Both the position numbers and the translations under genes were made by a program. Below, piece after piece: positions 1-10,916 of a stretch of DNA of 64,000 nucleotides. A model generated the notes under the pieces. The model saw nothing but the letters and a program-made list of their open reading frames with translations, ran no database searches and had not been told where the DNA came from. The DNA lies in contig NC_073696.1 in the NCBI RefSeq assembly GCF_029784165.1, positions 89,041,310-89,105,309 on the forward strand, in the 5' to 3' direction. Within the stretch, counting starts at the first letter, position 1. Each line of letters begins with the position of its first letter. The DNA comes from Wyeomyia smithii (taxonomy: Eukaryota > Arthropoda > Insecta > Diptera > Culicidae).

Positions 1-778
1 GTTTTATACCACCCTAGTGAATTCTTAAAGTAATAGCAGGAAGCAAGATCGGGCCAAAAGATTGGAGGATTGTTATGCTGCTTAACCATGGATAACAACC
101 TTTTCTGCAAACACTCTTTCACGTAAATTTTACCATTCATTGTGTCATTCGTAATGAATGGACGAGATATTTTCCCACATTCACAAATGGCCTGCCAAAC
201 CATTACCTTCTTGCCGAATTTTTCGGTGTAAATGGCTTTCACTGGTCCAGGGACATCGTTTCCCTCCGGTGATGTATAAAATTGTTGTCCTGACAGAGTC
301 TTATAGTCCAGTTTTATGTAGGTTTCGTCATCCATGATAACACACCCCATTTTTTGGTCAGAAGTTTGTCATAAAGCTTCCGAGCTCTCGGTTTCACAGA
401 TTCAGCTTGTTTTGGATTTCGTTCTGGCTGCTTCTGCTTCCGACGGGTCTGCAGACCCATTCTTCCCTTGGCACGCATAACGTTACTCGCCGAGGTTCCA
501 AGCTTTCTCGCCACATCTCGTACTGATACTGAAGGATGCCGCTTGTAGTATTCCTTAACCTTTTTGTCCATTGTGGGATCAACAGGCCCGGGTTTTCTAC
601 CACGTCTTGGGGCATCAGTAAATGTGCACTCTTCACAATACTTCCGCAATGCGGTTTGAACTGCTCCGACACTTATACCTTCTTCTCTGGCTAATTTTCT
701 TATAGAAAGGCCACTCACGGTGCCCCATTTGTGCACAATTCGTTTTTTTTGCTCGGGAGAAAGGCCACGCATTTTCAA
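1..778 (-). pseudogene. Mariner-type transposase, frameshifted and truncated by the window edge
   Basis: A cut-and-paste DDE transposase of the IS630/Tc1/mariner superfamily. Reading from the ATG at 776-778, residues 1-50 form a first helix-turn-helix (SPEQKKRIV, then LSIRKLAREEGIS). A basic GRKPGPVDP linker follows, then a second helix-turn-helix (SVRDVARKLGTSASNV) at about residues 85-105. The frame is lost near a run of six T (about 350-356) and stops at 314. In the next frame the protein resumes with the first catalytic Asp in IMDDETYIKLDY and stays open to base 1 through PVKAIYTEKFGKKVMVW and the second catalytic Asp in FWPDLAS. The third acidic residue would lie outside the window. The order and spacing match DD37E-type mosquito transposases. 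One indel separates this from an open frame, but it cannot be functional as it stands. Confidence 0.85.
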
Positions 779-935
779 AATTTCGCACTAAATGTTAGAA
801 AAAATGACAGCATCTGTTTCTTTTGGATGTAAACAACAGGACGCAGCCAACGTTTGGTTGAATACTGCACGTTATTTGAAATGACTGTTGATCGTAAGTG
901 TATTTATAATTATCGGAACGGTCTATAGTATTAAG
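1..935 (-). mobile_element. Tc1/mariner (DD37E-like) transposon, partial
   Basis: Seen: a transposase gene reading leftward leaves the window at base 1, so the 3' end of the gene and the 3' terminal repeat are outside. About 150 bases of AT-rich leader lie upstream of the start codon at 778. The 5' terminus is probably near 925-945, where an AT-rich block ends next to TA dinucleotides, but the TIR cannot be proven without its partner. Family knowledge: this transposase type occurs in mosquito ITmD37E elements. The element is a decayed copy because its gene is frameshifted. Confidence 0.72.
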
Positions 936-990
936 CCAAAGGAGCTCTTATAAAAAAGGGTGCACGCAAGGTGGAGTGGTATTTCCTCTA

Positions 991-1211
991 AAAGCAAAGC
1001 AAAGCCTTGGTGCTACATTCCGATTCGGAACTCGGCCTTCTGTTTATTATACACAGACTTCGCAGCCAACTGTTAAGTGTATAGGACAATTGTGGGGCTA
1101 GCGCCACGATTCTACTGACACTAACAGTCTCTCCCGAGCCGAGACTCGAACCTACGATAACTGAATTGTTAGGCCAGCATCCTACCTCGAGAACATCTGG
1201 GAGGGGATATC
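991..1211 (-). mobile_element. tRNA-derived SINE (Feilai-like) with target-site duplication
   Basis: The complementary strand begins with a tRNA-like head. A pol III B-box-like GGTTCGAGTCTC lies at 1141-1152 and an A-box-like segment at about 1171-1184. A tRNA-unrelated body follows and ends in a TTTGCTTTGCTTTT tail at about 991-1004. The perfect 7-bp direct repeat TCCTCTA flanks it at 984-990 and 1212-1218, as expected for LINE-assisted retroposition. The body resembles the Feilai family of Aedes from memory. It encodes no protein. Confidence 0.75.
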
Positions 1212-1359
1212 TCCTCTACTGTGTTTATTAATTGTTGATGAACTTCTTTAAAACTGATAGAAAAATGTTTTGAAATAGTTGGATTGATAGAGTCATAATT
1301 GTTCGTGGCAAGTATAGGATATCATCGAAAATCACAAACCGAATGCAAATTACCTTGAA

Positions 1360-1565
1360 CATTGTTTTTTCGTGGTGCGATAGGGAAGGCTGAAATGTGA
1401 ATCCTTTGAAAACCTTCATCGTCCCATTTACACGTAAAAGAAATTATGCTTGATGATATCAGACTAAAAAGTGAGCTTCTAGAACTCTCAGATAACATGA
1501 AATACCTTGGAGTTATTCTTAACAAAAAATCACAAATGATCAAAAAAATCAAAAATGATTGATAT
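1360..1565 (+). pseudogene. Non-LTR reverse transcriptase relic (R1-like), palm/thumb piece
   Basis: The plus strand translates, with one stop and one frameshift, to SWCDREG, then NVNPLKTFIVPFTRKR, then LLELSDNMKYLGVILNKK. This is the conserved stretch after the catalytic box of R1/I-group LINE reverse transcriptases, in which a WC..GL.VNP.KT block leads to KYLGV. The frame changes near 1448 and the piece ends in a stop at about 1562. It is a decayed fragment. The cysteine-motif relic at 2085-2215 may be the 3' continuation of the same insertion. Confidence 0.7.
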
Positions 1566-2084
1566 CTCATTCAAATTAAAATTAATTACTTTTACGGATA
1601 CTATTGATTTAGCTGAATCTGAAATATAGGTTCCAACATTTGTTTTACTAGGCCTTTTAAAGTTTGTTTCATAACATTAGATAAAGTTATTTACCACCCA
1701 ACATAAACCTGTTTTATTTTTAAAACAAAAACACTTCTTAAATTATCTTGAATCGAAAAAATCGATTTATTTTTGTTTACACTTGGCACCTTAATGCTTT
1801 CTCACATGCTGCTTGATGCTGAATGTATCCCTGGCCAAACAAATATGCAAGAATTTCCGAAAAATTCTATCACAAATGAAAACACATTTTTACCACATAA
1901 AGGTTTGGTTTTCGATGTTCTCTTTATGTGCATTTTAAGAAATGTAAATTTAAACGCTTGTTTTTACTGCATCGTAATGTTATTATATGTTTGTAATTAG
2001 GGCACATTTGAAAGATATATAATTATAATTGTCGTCATAGGCTAAGAGGCGCAGCAACGCGGGCCGGGTATCAGCTAGTAGTTT
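1566..2084. other. AT-rich stretch with no gene
   Basis: No coding similarity recognised. A block at about 1908-1970 weakly resembles the terminal region of the TA-flanked MITE at 10917-11218 (shared TTTATGTGCATT, then ATGTAAATTT and TTTTTACTG), so a relic MITE end is possible. A partner inverted end was not found. Confidence 0.3.
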
Positions 2085-2215
2085 AATAAGAGGACATTGT
2101 CCGAGTCGTCATCATTTGAAGGTTATGGAAAAAAGGTGGAACATGTCGCTCATGTGGAATGGAAAAAGAAGACTCGAAACATCTGTTATGCCGAGGTTCT
2201 TCGATAGAGGGTTAC
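2085..2215 (+). pseudogene. LINE C-terminal cysteine-motif relic
   Basis: The plus strand encodes IRGHCPSRHHLKVM, then after a one-base slip RCGTCRSCGMEKEDSKHLLC. This is the GHC..R.HL / C..CG...E...H.L.C pattern found downstream of the RNase H domain in R1/I-group LINEs. It is broken by a frameshift and lies in the same orientation as the RT relic at 1360-1565, in the order expected of a single element. Confidence 0.6.
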
Positions 2216-2417
2216 TGTAACCCTCTGCAATCTGGATATCAAATTCCAGTACGGTTGTGCGCTCCATACGGAGTGTAACACCGAACTGGACTAATGCTAT
2301 TGGTCAGATTATAACGACCACTTCCAATAGCGATACGTTATCCTGACTTAGCAACATTTAGAAGGGGGAATATGTCACAAAATATTGAAAAATTGGTCGC
2401 ATAACAAAAATACCCAA

Positions 2418-2480
2418 CACGGAAAAAACAGTCCATACAGGCACTGATGATGACATCAAGTCGGTGTCGAAATATGAACG
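2418..2480 (+). repeat. Hairpin motif with a hammerhead-like core, copy 1
   Basis: AGTCCATACAGGCACTGATGA is followed by a short hairpin (GACA paired with TGTC) and then GAAATATG. The same layout with a different but still complementary stem occurs at 29462-29520. The conserved flanks CTGATGA and GAAA equal the two invariant boxes of hammerhead ribozymes, and an upstream CATA can pair with the downstream TATG. No UH cleavage step or stem I is visible, so I call it a conserved terminal hairpin of an unnamed retroelement rather than a ribozyme. Confidence 0.5.
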
Positions 2481-2539
2481 TATATGCGTTGTGACCATTA
2501 TGATCGTTTGGAATCCACCAGAAAGTTAGCAGACTTGAC

Positions 2540-5200
2540 ATGCCTAACGGAACTCAGGAATATTTCTTACATCTGGTGACTCTAGGTCACATTCGAAATG
2601 GTTTACCGTGAACTTTTTGACACTTCAGTTAAAACTGTACGATGCGCTTGCGCAACGCTTTCTTTTCCGACGTCATTTTGAATAGAACTGTGCATGCATG
2701 AACAAAACATTAAACACTGGCGTAAAGAGGAGAGTAGAAAGTAGGATCCCCCCTTAAATCATTCGAAGAGATTGTCGGTAAAATCAAATGAGATAATTAA
2801 TGCGAGATAGATTGAATAATTAGCTTGAATAGTCAAATAAGTATTTCAAGAAAAGCCTGGAAAATGATTTGTACACTATAAATAAATTAACACAACAGTT
2901 TAAATCTAAATATACATTTCATGCACGGTTTCTATTTGTTCTTCTCACGAAACGACATCATTTCTTAAACAATCCCCGGCTGGGAACAGTTGGCTGGGCG
3001 TTCCAGTATATTGTAGCTGGTAAATGGTTTGCAATTCTAATAAAGCACCTGCCTTGATCAAATAGGCAATCAAACTCAGCATCCTGCTTTCGCATCGAGA
3101 CGCGCACCAGGACCGACATTTGCTGGCATCGGCAAAAGCACACCACCTCGATCCGATCAGAGGCAAGGGCAAATATTCTTCATTACCGGTCGTTATTCAC
3201 CATGAAATAAAATGCCATTTACCCCATTCTCCATGCAGAAATGCCACTGCAAGCGAAATAGATTCAAGCAATGGCTTCATTAGTGAGCTTTATCTAACTT
3301 CATAAATTGCAGCGTTAATCGATTGGCGGTGCAAAAAAGCAGTGCTGCAGTTCCTGTTCCTGTCTGTGCCGCAACGACAAATGTTCGGTATACCGTGCAG
3401 TCTAGCTCCCTCTTGCTATTGATGCCCTTAGCAAGGCAGAACTAGTATATCGTATTAACACCACCAGCACATTTTATGCACTTCATAGCTTCAACCCTCC
3501 ACCGCGAGCTGCCTGGTGAGCATGAAATTAAAAGCAAATTCCAACAACGAACTACTATTGAATTGTAGGCTAATTAGGGGTAATCGAAGCGGAAGATAAT
3601 CCCTAATAATCGTTATTCTCGACATCGCACATTTTACTCCATCACATCGCAAAACCAAACGCTACCGGTAGATGCCAGAAAAGCCAATATTTTAATCTTG
3701 AAAAGAGCTGAAGCAGATATTTGAACATATAATGAAGTAATGACGCTTATGTTGGTGTTTTAATGAATGTGTTTTCTTAAGTCAACACAACTGAAGATGC
3801 TTCAGAAATAATTTAAAGTTGAACAAAAAGTCTAAACTCCGGGACTAAATCAAAAATATAAACATATAAAAATCGTATTGATTTCTCAATTACACTTTGA
3901 ATCATAATCACACCCTTGTGGAAAATCGGAAAAAGCATCATAATCACCGAATCACGTTCAAGTGTGATTCCGCCACTGGATGTGAAATCATAATTACGGT
4001 TATCCGCTATTTCAACAAGCCAATTATCCCAACTCATGGGGACAAGCGAACTCCTGTGGCATCATCCAAGCCGAGCAGTCAAACCGAGCAGTCAATAACA
4101 ATAATCTCTTCGATAAATATTTATTACGCTACGCTCCCTCAGCATTGACGGAAGGAACTCGAATGCCGGTAGACGCCCGAGGTAGACCTGGAAAAAGCTT
4201 TCCGAGAGTGCAATAAATTGAGATGAAAAATAAACTTGCCACGATCGGCTGAAAGCCTAGCAGTCGAGCAGGGAAGTAAAAAACTGGATATACGGCAAGA
4301 GATTTCCCTGCTGGCTAAAATTGCAAAAGTCATTAATGCTGGCGGTAAATACCGCATATTCACACCGCCATCGCTGGACGAACGGCTAGGCGACTTTCGA
4401 CGCTTGAATGAGATTTTAATGAAAAAAATATATACATATAACGCTACCATAAAAACCATAAATAATCATGAGTGGTGGAGATAATGAAAAAAGGCGCTCA
4501 TTTAGACGGAGTTCATGCGAGAAAAAAAATCATTAAAATACTGTTAATTAGCCACCTTCCAAAAACAATAAAGTGAAGAGAACCGAACAGACGGTGCACT
4601 GAACAAATTCTTCCGTTTTCGGTCACCCAGTCAGGCCGGTAAAAAAGTGAAATTATTCACCATGAAATGTGCTTTAAAACGGGTATTCTTTAATCTACTC
4701 GCATGATTTATATTACACTCGAAACCCGATAGAGGCTTGTTTGGTTGAAAATGACCCGGGAAGTTGGTTCTGATTGCTAGCGGAAGTAGAAGCCTGGTTT
4801 CGTAGTCTTGACATTGATAAATAGCGCCATCAACATATTTTTTTTCTATTTTGCTCTAACTGAATAAGCGTTGAAGTCACTTAACGTAAGTAGCTATCAC
4901 ACAGTTCCAATTCAGTTAGTTTCAAAGAATACTATGGTTCAAGAGACACGTTCTCCAGTCTTTGATATATTTCTGTTTTCAACCGTTCGTCATTAGTTTT
5001 TGTCATATTTCGAAATCAGAATATTGAAGTATTATCAAACAATTAAAATTAATTCAAAAAAACTACTTGTTTAGGTTAGCCATAATTGCCTATAATTGTT
5101 AGGAATGTGTTGAATGAATTTCCCTTGTTAATTATTTAATTCATTTTAACCGCACTGAGGTTAACAATTTGATTTTTTTGATGAAGCACATGCATTATAC
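2540..5200. other. Mostly single-copy non-coding DNA
   Basis: No transposon or conserved coding domain was recognised. The stretches at 2990-3660 and 4060-4480 have higher GC, mixed composition and no visible internal repetition. That fits intronic or intergenic host DNA. TAAT-rich clusters such as CTAATTAGGGG near 3570 could bind homeodomain proteins, but this is speculation. Short ORFs in both strands overlap each other and lack codon structure. Confidence 0.4.
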
Positions 5201-5239
5201 AATGGTCGTGTAATGTAGGAAATTCATAGGAAGTTTAGC

Positions 5240-5569
5240 GGAGGTAAAAAGCATATCACCCAATGCCGTATTTGCCAACGTTATGGCCATGGTTCAAAAT
5301 TCTGTAACATGGACCAAAAATGCCTTATTTGTGGAGACATTTCTCACAAAAAGGACACATGTCCTGTGAAAGAGAGTAAAAATTTTCGGTGCGCCAATTG
5401 TAACGGCAAACATATGTCAAGATTTTACGAATGCCCTGTCCATTTAGCCATTGTTAAGGCAAGGCAGGATAAACAAAATTCACATTCCCAATCAAAACAA
5501 ACTTCAAAACATAATTCTCCAAGCCCCGCTGTACCGCCCATTTTTTCTACTCCTTCGCATACCCGTTAA
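5240..5569 (+). pseudogene. Jockey ORF1 C-terminal fragment (CCHC zinc knuckles)
   Basis: ORF1 proteins of Jockey elements are Gag-like RNA-binding proteins that package the element RNA. Here only the C-terminal part remains. It reads CRICQRYGHGSKFC (C-x2-C-x4-H-x4-C), then CLICGDISHKKDTC, then a third CANCNGKHMSRFYEC, followed by a Lys/Ser/Gln-rich tail ending at a stop at 5567-5569. The frame is open upstream of the ATG at 5309, so that ATG is not a true start. The missing N-terminal half marks 5' truncation. Confidence 0.8.
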
Positions 5570-5823
5570 ACGTATGCATAGGTAACAAGTAGCTCGAACA
5601 TATTTCACCTAATGTTGGTAGTCAGAGATGACCGTTAATATGGGAGGTAAGCAAAACACGGAAGAAAATAAAAATACACCTATCACCCCAGCTAATATTG
5701 CTACCGAAAATATTTTTTCTATATGTCAACTGCTTGGGGCCTATTACGGCAGGTAAACTTTCTTTTCTACAACAGTCAATGTTCGATCTTATGAACGCCA
5801 TGTTGCAGGCAAATTCCATGTTT

Positions 5824-5861
5824 TTTTTTTCATCTATAATTTATTTGACACGGCACAAATA
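5824..5861 (-). mobile_element. Minute 5'-truncated I-clade LINE tail with 13-bp target duplication
   Basis: On the minus strand this 38-bp insert reads TTTGTGCCGTGTCAAATAAA and ends in a poly(A). The same 3'-terminal sequence (TTGTGCCGTGTCAAATAAA) closes the full-length I-clade copy B near 49195-49213. The insert is flanked by the perfect direct repeat AAATTCCATGTTT at 5811-5823 and 5862-5874. It lies between ORF1 and ORF2 of the Jockey element and is therefore younger than it. Confidence 0.75.
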
Positions 5862-5943
5862 AAATTCCATGTTTGAAGCAATGCAAATTGAAACAAATTT
5901 CACACTAAAAATTGTTTATAATTTTAAATGAATTAATAAAAAT

Positions 5944-7118
5944 TTTAAATTGGAATACTCGCTCATTGAAGGCCAATGCGAATGAGTTTTTTATTTTCTA
6001 TTATTACTGAAACATGTTTGAAACCTAACATCAAATTAGAATATGACCCCAATTACGTGGTTCATAGATATGGGGGGGGGGCATAGATTCAGGGTTCCGG
6101 CGGTTGAGTTGCAGTTATTATTCATCGCCGAATCAAACATCTTGCTCTTCCCCATCTTGAGGCGAAAGTTATTGAAACTTTGGGAATTGAAGTTCAAACT
6201 GAACTTGGGATTTTATTTATTGCCGCAGCATATTTACCATTCCAATGCACACGTGAGCATAAAAATGATCTTAAAAGTGTTTTACAAAAACTCACCAGAA
6301 ATCGTTCAAAATTTTTAAAAATCGGCGATTTTAACGCTAAACATAGATCATGGAATAATTCTCAAAGTAATTCCAATGGCAAAATGTTATTCAATGATTG
6401 TTCCTCAGGATACTGTTCTATTTTGTCTCCGAATAGTCCTTCATGTTTCTCTTCTGCAAAAAATCCATTAACAATCGATTTGGTGCTAACAGATCAAAGC
6501 CATATATGTAGTGAATTGATCACACATGCTGATTTTGATTCTGACCATCTTCCAATAACTTTTTATACATCACATGAATCAGTTTTAAACCCTATGAGCT
6601 CTGTTTTTTATTATAACAAGGCTAATTGGAGAAGATATAAAACTCATATTGAGAGAAATTTCAATAATGAGCTTGATTTGCAAAACGAAGTGAACAATGA
6701 TTCTGCTTTGGAAGCATTGAAATGTGCAATTGTTGATGCCAGCAATTATTCTGTCCCAAAAGCTCAAGTGAAATTTGATTCACCAATAATTGACGAAAGT
6801 CTTCAACTTCTAATTCGTTTGAAAAATGTTCGCAGACGTCAATATCAACGTTCTCGTGACCCTGTTTTCAAAACTATTTATAAAGATTTACAAAAAGAGA
6901 TTAAACATAGATTTACTCTTCTGAGAAATCAAAATTTTGAGACTAAAGTTGAAAAATTGAAACCATATTCAAAACCCTTTTGGAAGCTGTCGAAGATTCT
7001 TAAGAAACCTTCAAAGCCTATTCCAGTTTTAACAGATGGTGAACGTTTTCTTGTATCCTTTGAACAAAAGGCTCAAAGACTTGCTAAGCAGTTTAAGAGT
7101 GTTCATAATTCAAATTAG
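5944..7118 (+). pseudogene. Jockey ORF2 endonuclease region, degraded
   Basis: The AP-like endonuclease nicks target DNA to prime reverse transcription. The start motif LNWNTRSL is readable at about 5946, followed by several stops and a run of ten G near 6072-6081 that disturbs the frame. From about 6180 the frame is open for 312 codons. It holds KIGDFNAKHRSWNN (catalytic Asp/Asn box), the TIDLVLTD block, and the DSDHLPI active-site box (His/Asp) near 6540. The spacer to the RT then begins (KPFWKLSKILKKP). The stop is at 7116-7118. Confidence 0.82.
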
Positions 7119-8089
7119 AATTTTATGAGTCCAATTGAAAATGAAGTCACACGTCAATTTGATTTATTTTTTCCAGATAATTTACCTACAAAAATAATTG
7201 AAACTAACTTGAATGAGATTTAATCAATTATTAAAAATTTCAAAAATATGAAAGCACCTGGTGACGATGGAATCTTTAACATATTATTCAAACATCTCCC
7301 TGAGAGCACAATGGAATTTTTAGTAAAAATTTTCAATTGCTGCTTCAAAATTGCATATTTTCCCAAATCATGGAAAGCCGGACAAGAATCCAGCTGAGGT
7401 TTCAAGTTATCGACCAATCAGTTTGCTTTCTTCAATAAGTAAACTGTTTGAGAGAATTATTCTTAACAGAATGATGTCACACATCAACGAAAATTCAATT
7501 TTTGCAAATGAACAGTTTGGATTTTACGATGGGCATTCCACTACTCATCAATTGCTCAGAATTACTAATATGGTACGAGCTAACAAATCTGAAGGTTATT
7601 CCACTGGAGCTGCTCTTTTAGACATAGAAAAAGCATTCGACAGTGTTTGGCATAAAGGTTTGGTTGCAAAATTGCAAACTTTTAATTTTCCAATTTTCCT
7701 AATCAAAATTTAAAAAAATTATCTTACTGATCGAAGTCTGCAGGTTGTCTATCAGAATTCAAAATCTGATAGATTTCCTGTCAGCGCAGGTGTGCCTCAA
7801 GGTTCAGTCTTGGGTCCATTCCTGTACAACATGTTAACTTCAGATCCTCCTGATTTGCCTCCGGGATGCACAAAGTCATTGTTCTGCGATGACACAAGCA
7901 TTTCCGTAAAAGGAAAAAGTCTTCGTGTCATATGCAGTCGATTGCAGAGGTTTAGATATTCCTACTTGCAAAAGTGGAAAATCTCTCCCAATGCTCCTAA
8001 AACTCAAACGATTATTTTTCGTCATAAGACTAGGGCTTCTTTTCTCAAGCCAAACAATAATCACGTTATCAAAATGAATGGGGTAATTT
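7119..8089 (+). pseudogene. Jockey ORF2 reverse transcriptase, 5' part up to the insertion
   Basis: Readable RT blocks in order are MKAPGDDGI (block 1), a frameshift near 7370, SSYRPISLLSSISKLFERII (block 2), NEQFGF, LLDIEKAFDSVWHKGL (motif A with catalytic Asp), a stop at 7711-7713, VPQGSVLGPFLYN (motif B), and LFCDDTSI (motif C). The usual FADD is here FCDD. The two catalytic Asp codons remain. The sequence is then cut by the TIR element starting at 8090. Confidence 0.85.
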
Positions 8090-9741
8090 CCCAGTCCGCA
8101 CAAATGACATGTTAGTGACCCTTCAGAGAAGATTTATATTTGTATGGAAAATATGTTCTGTAAATGGTCAGGAATGCTGAAATAGCGTCGAAAAGGCGGG
8201 GCTTATAGCCTTATACAACTTTTAGTAATTGTCACAAAGTGGTTTGTTAGAAATATTCTGCTTTATCGTATTAACAACTTGGTAATATTTATAGGAGAAA
8301 CAAGAAACGTTTCTTATTGTCGAATTGTCACCGCGAGTCGTATTTTCAATACATTAATACATCAATACATCCATGAATATTTTTTGTGACAAAGTTCTAG
8401 AATAAATTATTACAGTCGTGACCATCTATTACAAACTATGTTTTTTTTCGATGATGGAAATTAGAAATGACTGAATGTGTACATATAAACTAATGACATA
8501 CAACAAGTTGAAACTGCGATAAATGCCTAAAGTCTTTTCCAAATACATTTCCACTTTCGTGATGAAAGTATATCGTCTACCTCTTAAAATTTTTATGCGC
8601 CCTCAGAAAAACTAGTTTTAGATAATGTTCAGAAAATTTTAAATATCTTGAAACACAAAAAACTCATTCCTCTTTTTAATCATATTTCTGTTCCGATGCA
8701 ACTTCTGGTTTAATATTGTTACAAAATATATGAAAATTTTCGAGAAAAATTTACAAATCATATTATGTTATAATTTTATAACATTCACATTTAATGTTTT
8801 TAATAACCATCGCCCCTATCTTGATGAACCAAAAACTAAAGGTATTCGTCACCAATAATTTTTAGTGACCTCTCTATAAAGAGATTCATTGTTTTCGAGA
8901 GTGATTATTTCTAGATTTTTTAATGAAGATCAATCAATACGGGGACTCTTGTGAGACAATACTAATCGAACGTTGGACTGAGGACATATTCCCTCCATAT
9001 TGAACTAATATTTTCTTTGTTACTTGATTGAAAAAGGATAATTACTTGAATTCATGTGACAATTTTAATAAGATATTTTTTAAAAAGAATCACATATTCT
9101 TCTTTAACAACATTTAACACATATCTGCTTACAAAAGTCACGGTGACCAAGCAGTTTCATTTGTCGGTCAAAGCCCAATGTTTACTTTTCCTTTTATTCA
9201 AACTAAAAGAAGTAATTACCAGTCACCGAGACAATGCTAATAACTTAATAATAATAAAATAATAAATAAAGAGCCACAAAATTTTTTTAAACAAAACTTT
9301 TGATGTATATGTGATGTATGTTTTCTCACGAAGGTCACAGTGAATAACTGGGAAAACTATTCCTATGACATGTCACCATGAATTTATTAAAAAACATTCA
9401 ACGTACCTCTTAACGATTTGGTGACTATTCTAAGACAAAATATTTTTTGTTCTTCAAATTAACTTAAAATACTTATGCTTTCAAAACAAAATAAATCTTT
9501 CTGTGACTCTTTAGAGAAAAACTAATAAATTGTAAATTAACTGTCACAGAGACAAAAATAGGAAATATTTTTTTTCTTGATTGAGCTTTAGTGTCCTTTG
9601 TAAGAAAATTCACACAAGTTTTTCTATAAAAATTAATAGTTACTCTATTACAAAAACTACTTCCATATCTTTTTTAAAACGTTTGGAGGACAATATTGAG
9701 ACAAAAAGCTTATGTTATTTGTGACCCTCGTGCGGATTGGG
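8090..9741. mobile_element. 1.65-kb non-autonomous TIR element inside the Jockey RT gene
   Basis: The insert breaks the RT gene between the NGVIS codons and LIFKEHIES. Its ends are inverted repeats matching 11 of 12 bases: CCCAGTCCGCAC at 8090-8101 and GTGCGGATTGGG at 9730-9741. No protein is recognisable inside. The interior is AT-rich and holds 17 copies of GTGAC/GTCAC by my count, some paired as GTCACGGTGAC (9137-9147), which could be transposase-binding subrepeats. A target-site duplication is not clear, so the superfamily is unknown. The exact ends could differ by a few bases. Confidence 0.55.
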
Positions 9742-10137
9742 TTGAGGTTGGTCTGACAAAACTTATTTTTAAAGAGCACATTGAGAGTATACAAGCCAAG
9801 TGCATCAAATAGATGAGATGTTTATGTGATCCTCTCATTAATAGAAATTCCAAACTTTGTTTAAAGAATAAACTTTTGATTTACAAAAAAATTTTTAAAC
9901 CAGTAATGCTTTATGCTGTACCAATCTGGTCAAATTGCTGTTTCAAAGAAAACGCTTCAAAGGATTCAGAATAAAATTCTGGAAATGATTTTGAAACGTC
10001 CTCCTTGGTTTGGTACACTCGAATTACATAGACTTACTGGTGTTGAAACATTAGAAGCTATGTCAAATAAAATTATTAACAATTTTCGACAAAAATCGTT
10101 GCAATCCTCAATTGCTACGATAAGCTCTTTATAGCCA
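9742..10137 (+). pseudogene. Jockey ORF2 reverse transcriptase, 3' part
   Basis: The frame resumes the RT thumb and C-terminal region. LIFKEHIESIQAKC is followed by a stop, then by LLIYKKIFKPVMLYAVPIW, which is the conserved block of Jockey RT C-termini, and then by QRIQNKILEMILKRPPWF. It ends at a TAG at 10132-10134, after RQKSLQSS. This piece belongs to the same copy as 7119-8089, since the text continues almost without loss across the insertion. Confidence 0.8.
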
Positions 10138-10264
10138 ATAAGTTAGCATTGAGTTAGTTATGAGTTTACTTCCCCTTTTCTGACAAGTAGGTTAAAATCC
10201 CTACGAATGATAAGTCGTAACTGCGAAAGCAAATAAATCCTAATCATTAAAATTACAATTTTTC

Positions 10265-10475
10265 TAACAGTGTTGAGAAGTTACCATTCGTGATTGGACA
10301 CACATACTCATTATTTACAAATATTTATCATTAATACTTAAACTACTAACAACCCCCCTTATTGAAAAAAAAATAAAAAAAATTATTTTAACATGTTGAC
10401 CTATATCTATTATTAATGGAATCAATGGTATTTTGACGAGTTTTGGCATTTGCCGTGATTTAGCATTAAAATCTG
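10265..10475. other. AT-rich junction between two LINEs
   Basis: Contains poly-A/T runs (for example near 10370-10395) and no coding signal. It probably includes the tail of the Jockey element and the integration site of the RTE element. Confidence 0.4.
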
Positions 10476-10916
10476 AGTGCAATAATATTGATTTTGGTAT
10501 GCATTACATGGCAAACCGGTTGGCAAATGGCTGCACACGTGTAAATTGAGACCCTAAGGTGGCCATTCACCTCTGTCCAGCAACTCCTATCCCAACCTCC
10601 ACGTGGTGCCGACCGGAATACGAGTAACCTTAGCGGAGATCGGTTAACCAACCCCCGGTGGAAACTATGGTCGTATGCTGACTGGGAAGGGGGTCGTACG
10701 CGGCTGTATCCTCATAGGGGCGGCGTACAACAGCGTCTGACCCGGAGCGGGCGGCTGAATTAAGAAATGCTGTATCCTCGCAAACTACACCTAAGATGGT
10801 AGCCCCATCAGCAGGATGTAGGTATCGCGACCCTGTTAAGGTAGCATACCGAAACTTTTCTTCAACCACGAACAACGGATTTAGAAATACGGAACGGATC
10901 AATCGCCAAAGACCTA

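Larger units (their letters stand above)
5220..10260 (+). mobile_element. Jockey-clade non-LTR retrotransposon, 5'-truncated and interrupted
   Basis: In order it holds the zinc-knuckle end of ORF1, an endonuclease fragment, a reverse transcriptase split by a 1.65-kb insertion, and a 3' untranslated tail that ends in AT-rich sequence around 10260. There is no RNase H domain, which together with the ORF1 CCHC layout points to the Jockey clade. ORF1 lacks its N-terminal part, so the copy is 5'-truncated. Many stops and indels show it is old. It contains two later insertions, at 5824-5861 and 8090-9741. Confidence 0.85.

Noticed and set aside
1130..1212. tRNA gene
   Set aside because: B-box-like text is present but a full cloverleaf is not, and it continues into a SINE body with a tail and TSD.
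8115..9728. GTGACCCT at 8115-8122 and 9721-9728 as an 8-bp target duplication of the Jockey insert
   Set aside because: The pentamer GTGAC is common throughout the insert, and the RT text appears to end before 8100 and resume after 9741. The CCCARTCCGCAC inverted ends explain the borders better, though this is not settled.
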